This document shows positions 58,989 to 64,000 of a stretch of 64,000 nt of DNA, piece by piece; position 1 is the stretch's first letter, and each line of letters starts with the position of its first letter. The notes below the pieces were generated by a model. That model saw nothing but the letters and a program-made list of their open reading frames with translations. It was not told the origin of the DNA and made no database searches. Position numbers and translations under genes: made by a program. The stretch is from Ciona intestinalis (Eukaryota; Chordata; Ascidiacea; Phlebobranchia; Cionidae). Where the stretch lies: positions 310,001 to 374,000 of the forward strand of contig NW_004190396.2 of the NCBI RefSeq assembly GCF_000224145.3. Direction: 5' to 3'.

Positions 58989-59155
58989 TATAGTAAAGTG
59001 TGGGACTGGGGGAAGATTGGACACCTTTTCATTCTATTCTCTCGTCCTACTTGCTGGTAAACAAAGAACAATCAAAGAATTATACAACCGTTCAATATAC
59101 GATCAGGATGTTTGAATATTATGGCTAAGAGTGTCTCATCTTCCCCACTCTACTT
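58989..59155 (+). mobile_element. MITE family A copy
   Basis: GGGACTGGGGGAAGATTGGA at the left, GTCTCATCTTCCCCACTCTA at the right. Confidence 0.8.
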
Positions 59156-59514
59156 TACGATGTTACTGCTATTCATATTATAAATCAGGCCCACGAGTAT
59201 ATTGTAGTTGTGTATTCTGTATCAATAACAAAGTGACAAATGCAAAACGACATCAAGGAGTTAAAAAATATGAAAAACGACTGAGAGAGGAAATACTGAG
59301 AACATAAATAGGAAAATACGCTGCCGCTAGACGGCGCAACGAGTCACTTTATCCGCAGCGTGATTGGTTGAAGTAGTCACGTGACCAGCTCTGTTGTGCT
59401 TGGTCAATCGTGGGGAGGTAGAAGATGTGACGTCATTAACCATGACGTCATCGAACCAGATTTCGTCATAATTTCTAGGTAATTATGATAATGTTTTATA
59501 CGAGAAAAGCAACA

Positions 59515-59750
59515 TGTATGAATGTATGCGTAACTTATATTTATCCTAGAATGGCGGGCAACAACAGTCGTTATAACACGGGTGTTGTGTTTTATACACC
59601 TCGTGCCCGCTTACAAGTTACCACGTATGTAATTTTGTGGGTGATTTTTTATATATGGCTGATAATTTAGACAAGCCATTAGTGCCCACTGATGGGTTGG
59701 AGCAATTGCCATTAAGTGTCTTGCCCAAGGATACATACGCTTAAGTAACC
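59515..59750 (-). mobile_element. SINE copy, reverse
   Basis: One reverse tail unit (TTATAACACGGGTGTTGTG, CCGCTTACAAGTTACCACG) followed by the reverse body (TGATGGGTTGGAGCAATTG, AGTGTCTTGCCCAAGG). Lies just downstream of the ZNRF3 stop. Confidence 0.78.
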
Positions 59751-59834
59751 ACCGAGTCAGTAGCCACGATACGGGACAAGCAATATTAAGATTTTAAAAA
59801 TTACAAATTTAACTGTTATCTAGTGACGTAACAC

Positions 59835-63983
<4,149 letters not shown>

Positions 63984-64000
63984 CTGTACATAATTAAGTT

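Larger units (their letters stand above)
57947..59834. other. BAZ1B/ZNRF3 convergent spacer with a MITE cluster
   Basis: Stop codons of the two genes face each other across 1.9 kb. Three MITE A copies (58156-58316, 58464-58649, 58989-59155) and a reverse SINE (59515-59750) occupy about a third of it. CG-containing unique sequence remains at about 58700-58930 and 59300-59480; no exon recognised there. Confidence 0.65.

Overview
The window is eukaryotic chromosomal DNA, almost certainly from a tunicate of the genus Ciona. The evidence is an AT-rich sequence, compact many-exon genes with short GT-AG introns, chordate gene families, and dense short interspersed repeats of the Ciona type. There are three runs of N (25224-25568, 43013-43062, 49952-50001). 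No prokaryotic, CRISPR, rRNA or intact tRNA features were seen. Exon chains were built by hand from splice signals, reading-frame phase and family similarity. For each completed chain the summed exon length is a multiple of three, apart from two genes that each carry one surplus base.

Layout: (1) 243-1946, plus: 3' end of an MCTP gene (C2 and two-transmembrane protein). (2) 1947-5092: repeat-filled spacer. (3) 5093-12864, minus: mosaic secreted-type serine protease ShKT-EGF-EGF-trypsin-ShKT; its 5' end was not found. (4) 15477-26227, minus: complete C-terminal Src kinase (CSK), SH3-SH2-kinase. (5) 28140-39109, plus: complete BRPF1/3-type histone-acetyltransferase scaffold (C2H2, PHD, extended PHD, bromodomain, PWWP) with one surplus base. 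(6) 39220-42659, minus: seven-finger C2H2 protein, also with one surplus base. (7) 43381-57946, plus: BAZ1B/WSTF-like chromatin remodelling subunit with a pentapeptide minisatellite near its N-terminus and no PHD finger. (8) 59835-63983, minus: ZNRF3/RNF43-type transmembrane RING ubiquitin ligase, running off the right edge.

The genes do not form a pathway. Two bromodomain chromatin readers (BRPF and BAZ1B) lie on the same strand, separated only by a zinc-finger gene. CSK/BRPF and zinc finger/BAZ1B are head-to-head pairs. BRPF and the zinc-finger gene converge with only 110 bp between stop codons.

At least five repeat families fill introns and spacers: a tRNA-headed SINE whose tail is a 98-bp unit that can become a tandem array; a 97-bp minisatellite; a ~130-bp repeat; MITE family A (~160-210 bp, ends like GTAGGGTGGGGAAGATGGGACA); and MITE family B (~163 bp, ends ATAGGCACCAAAC / GTTTGGTGCCTAT). 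Most of the puzzling short reading frames in the window come from these arrays.
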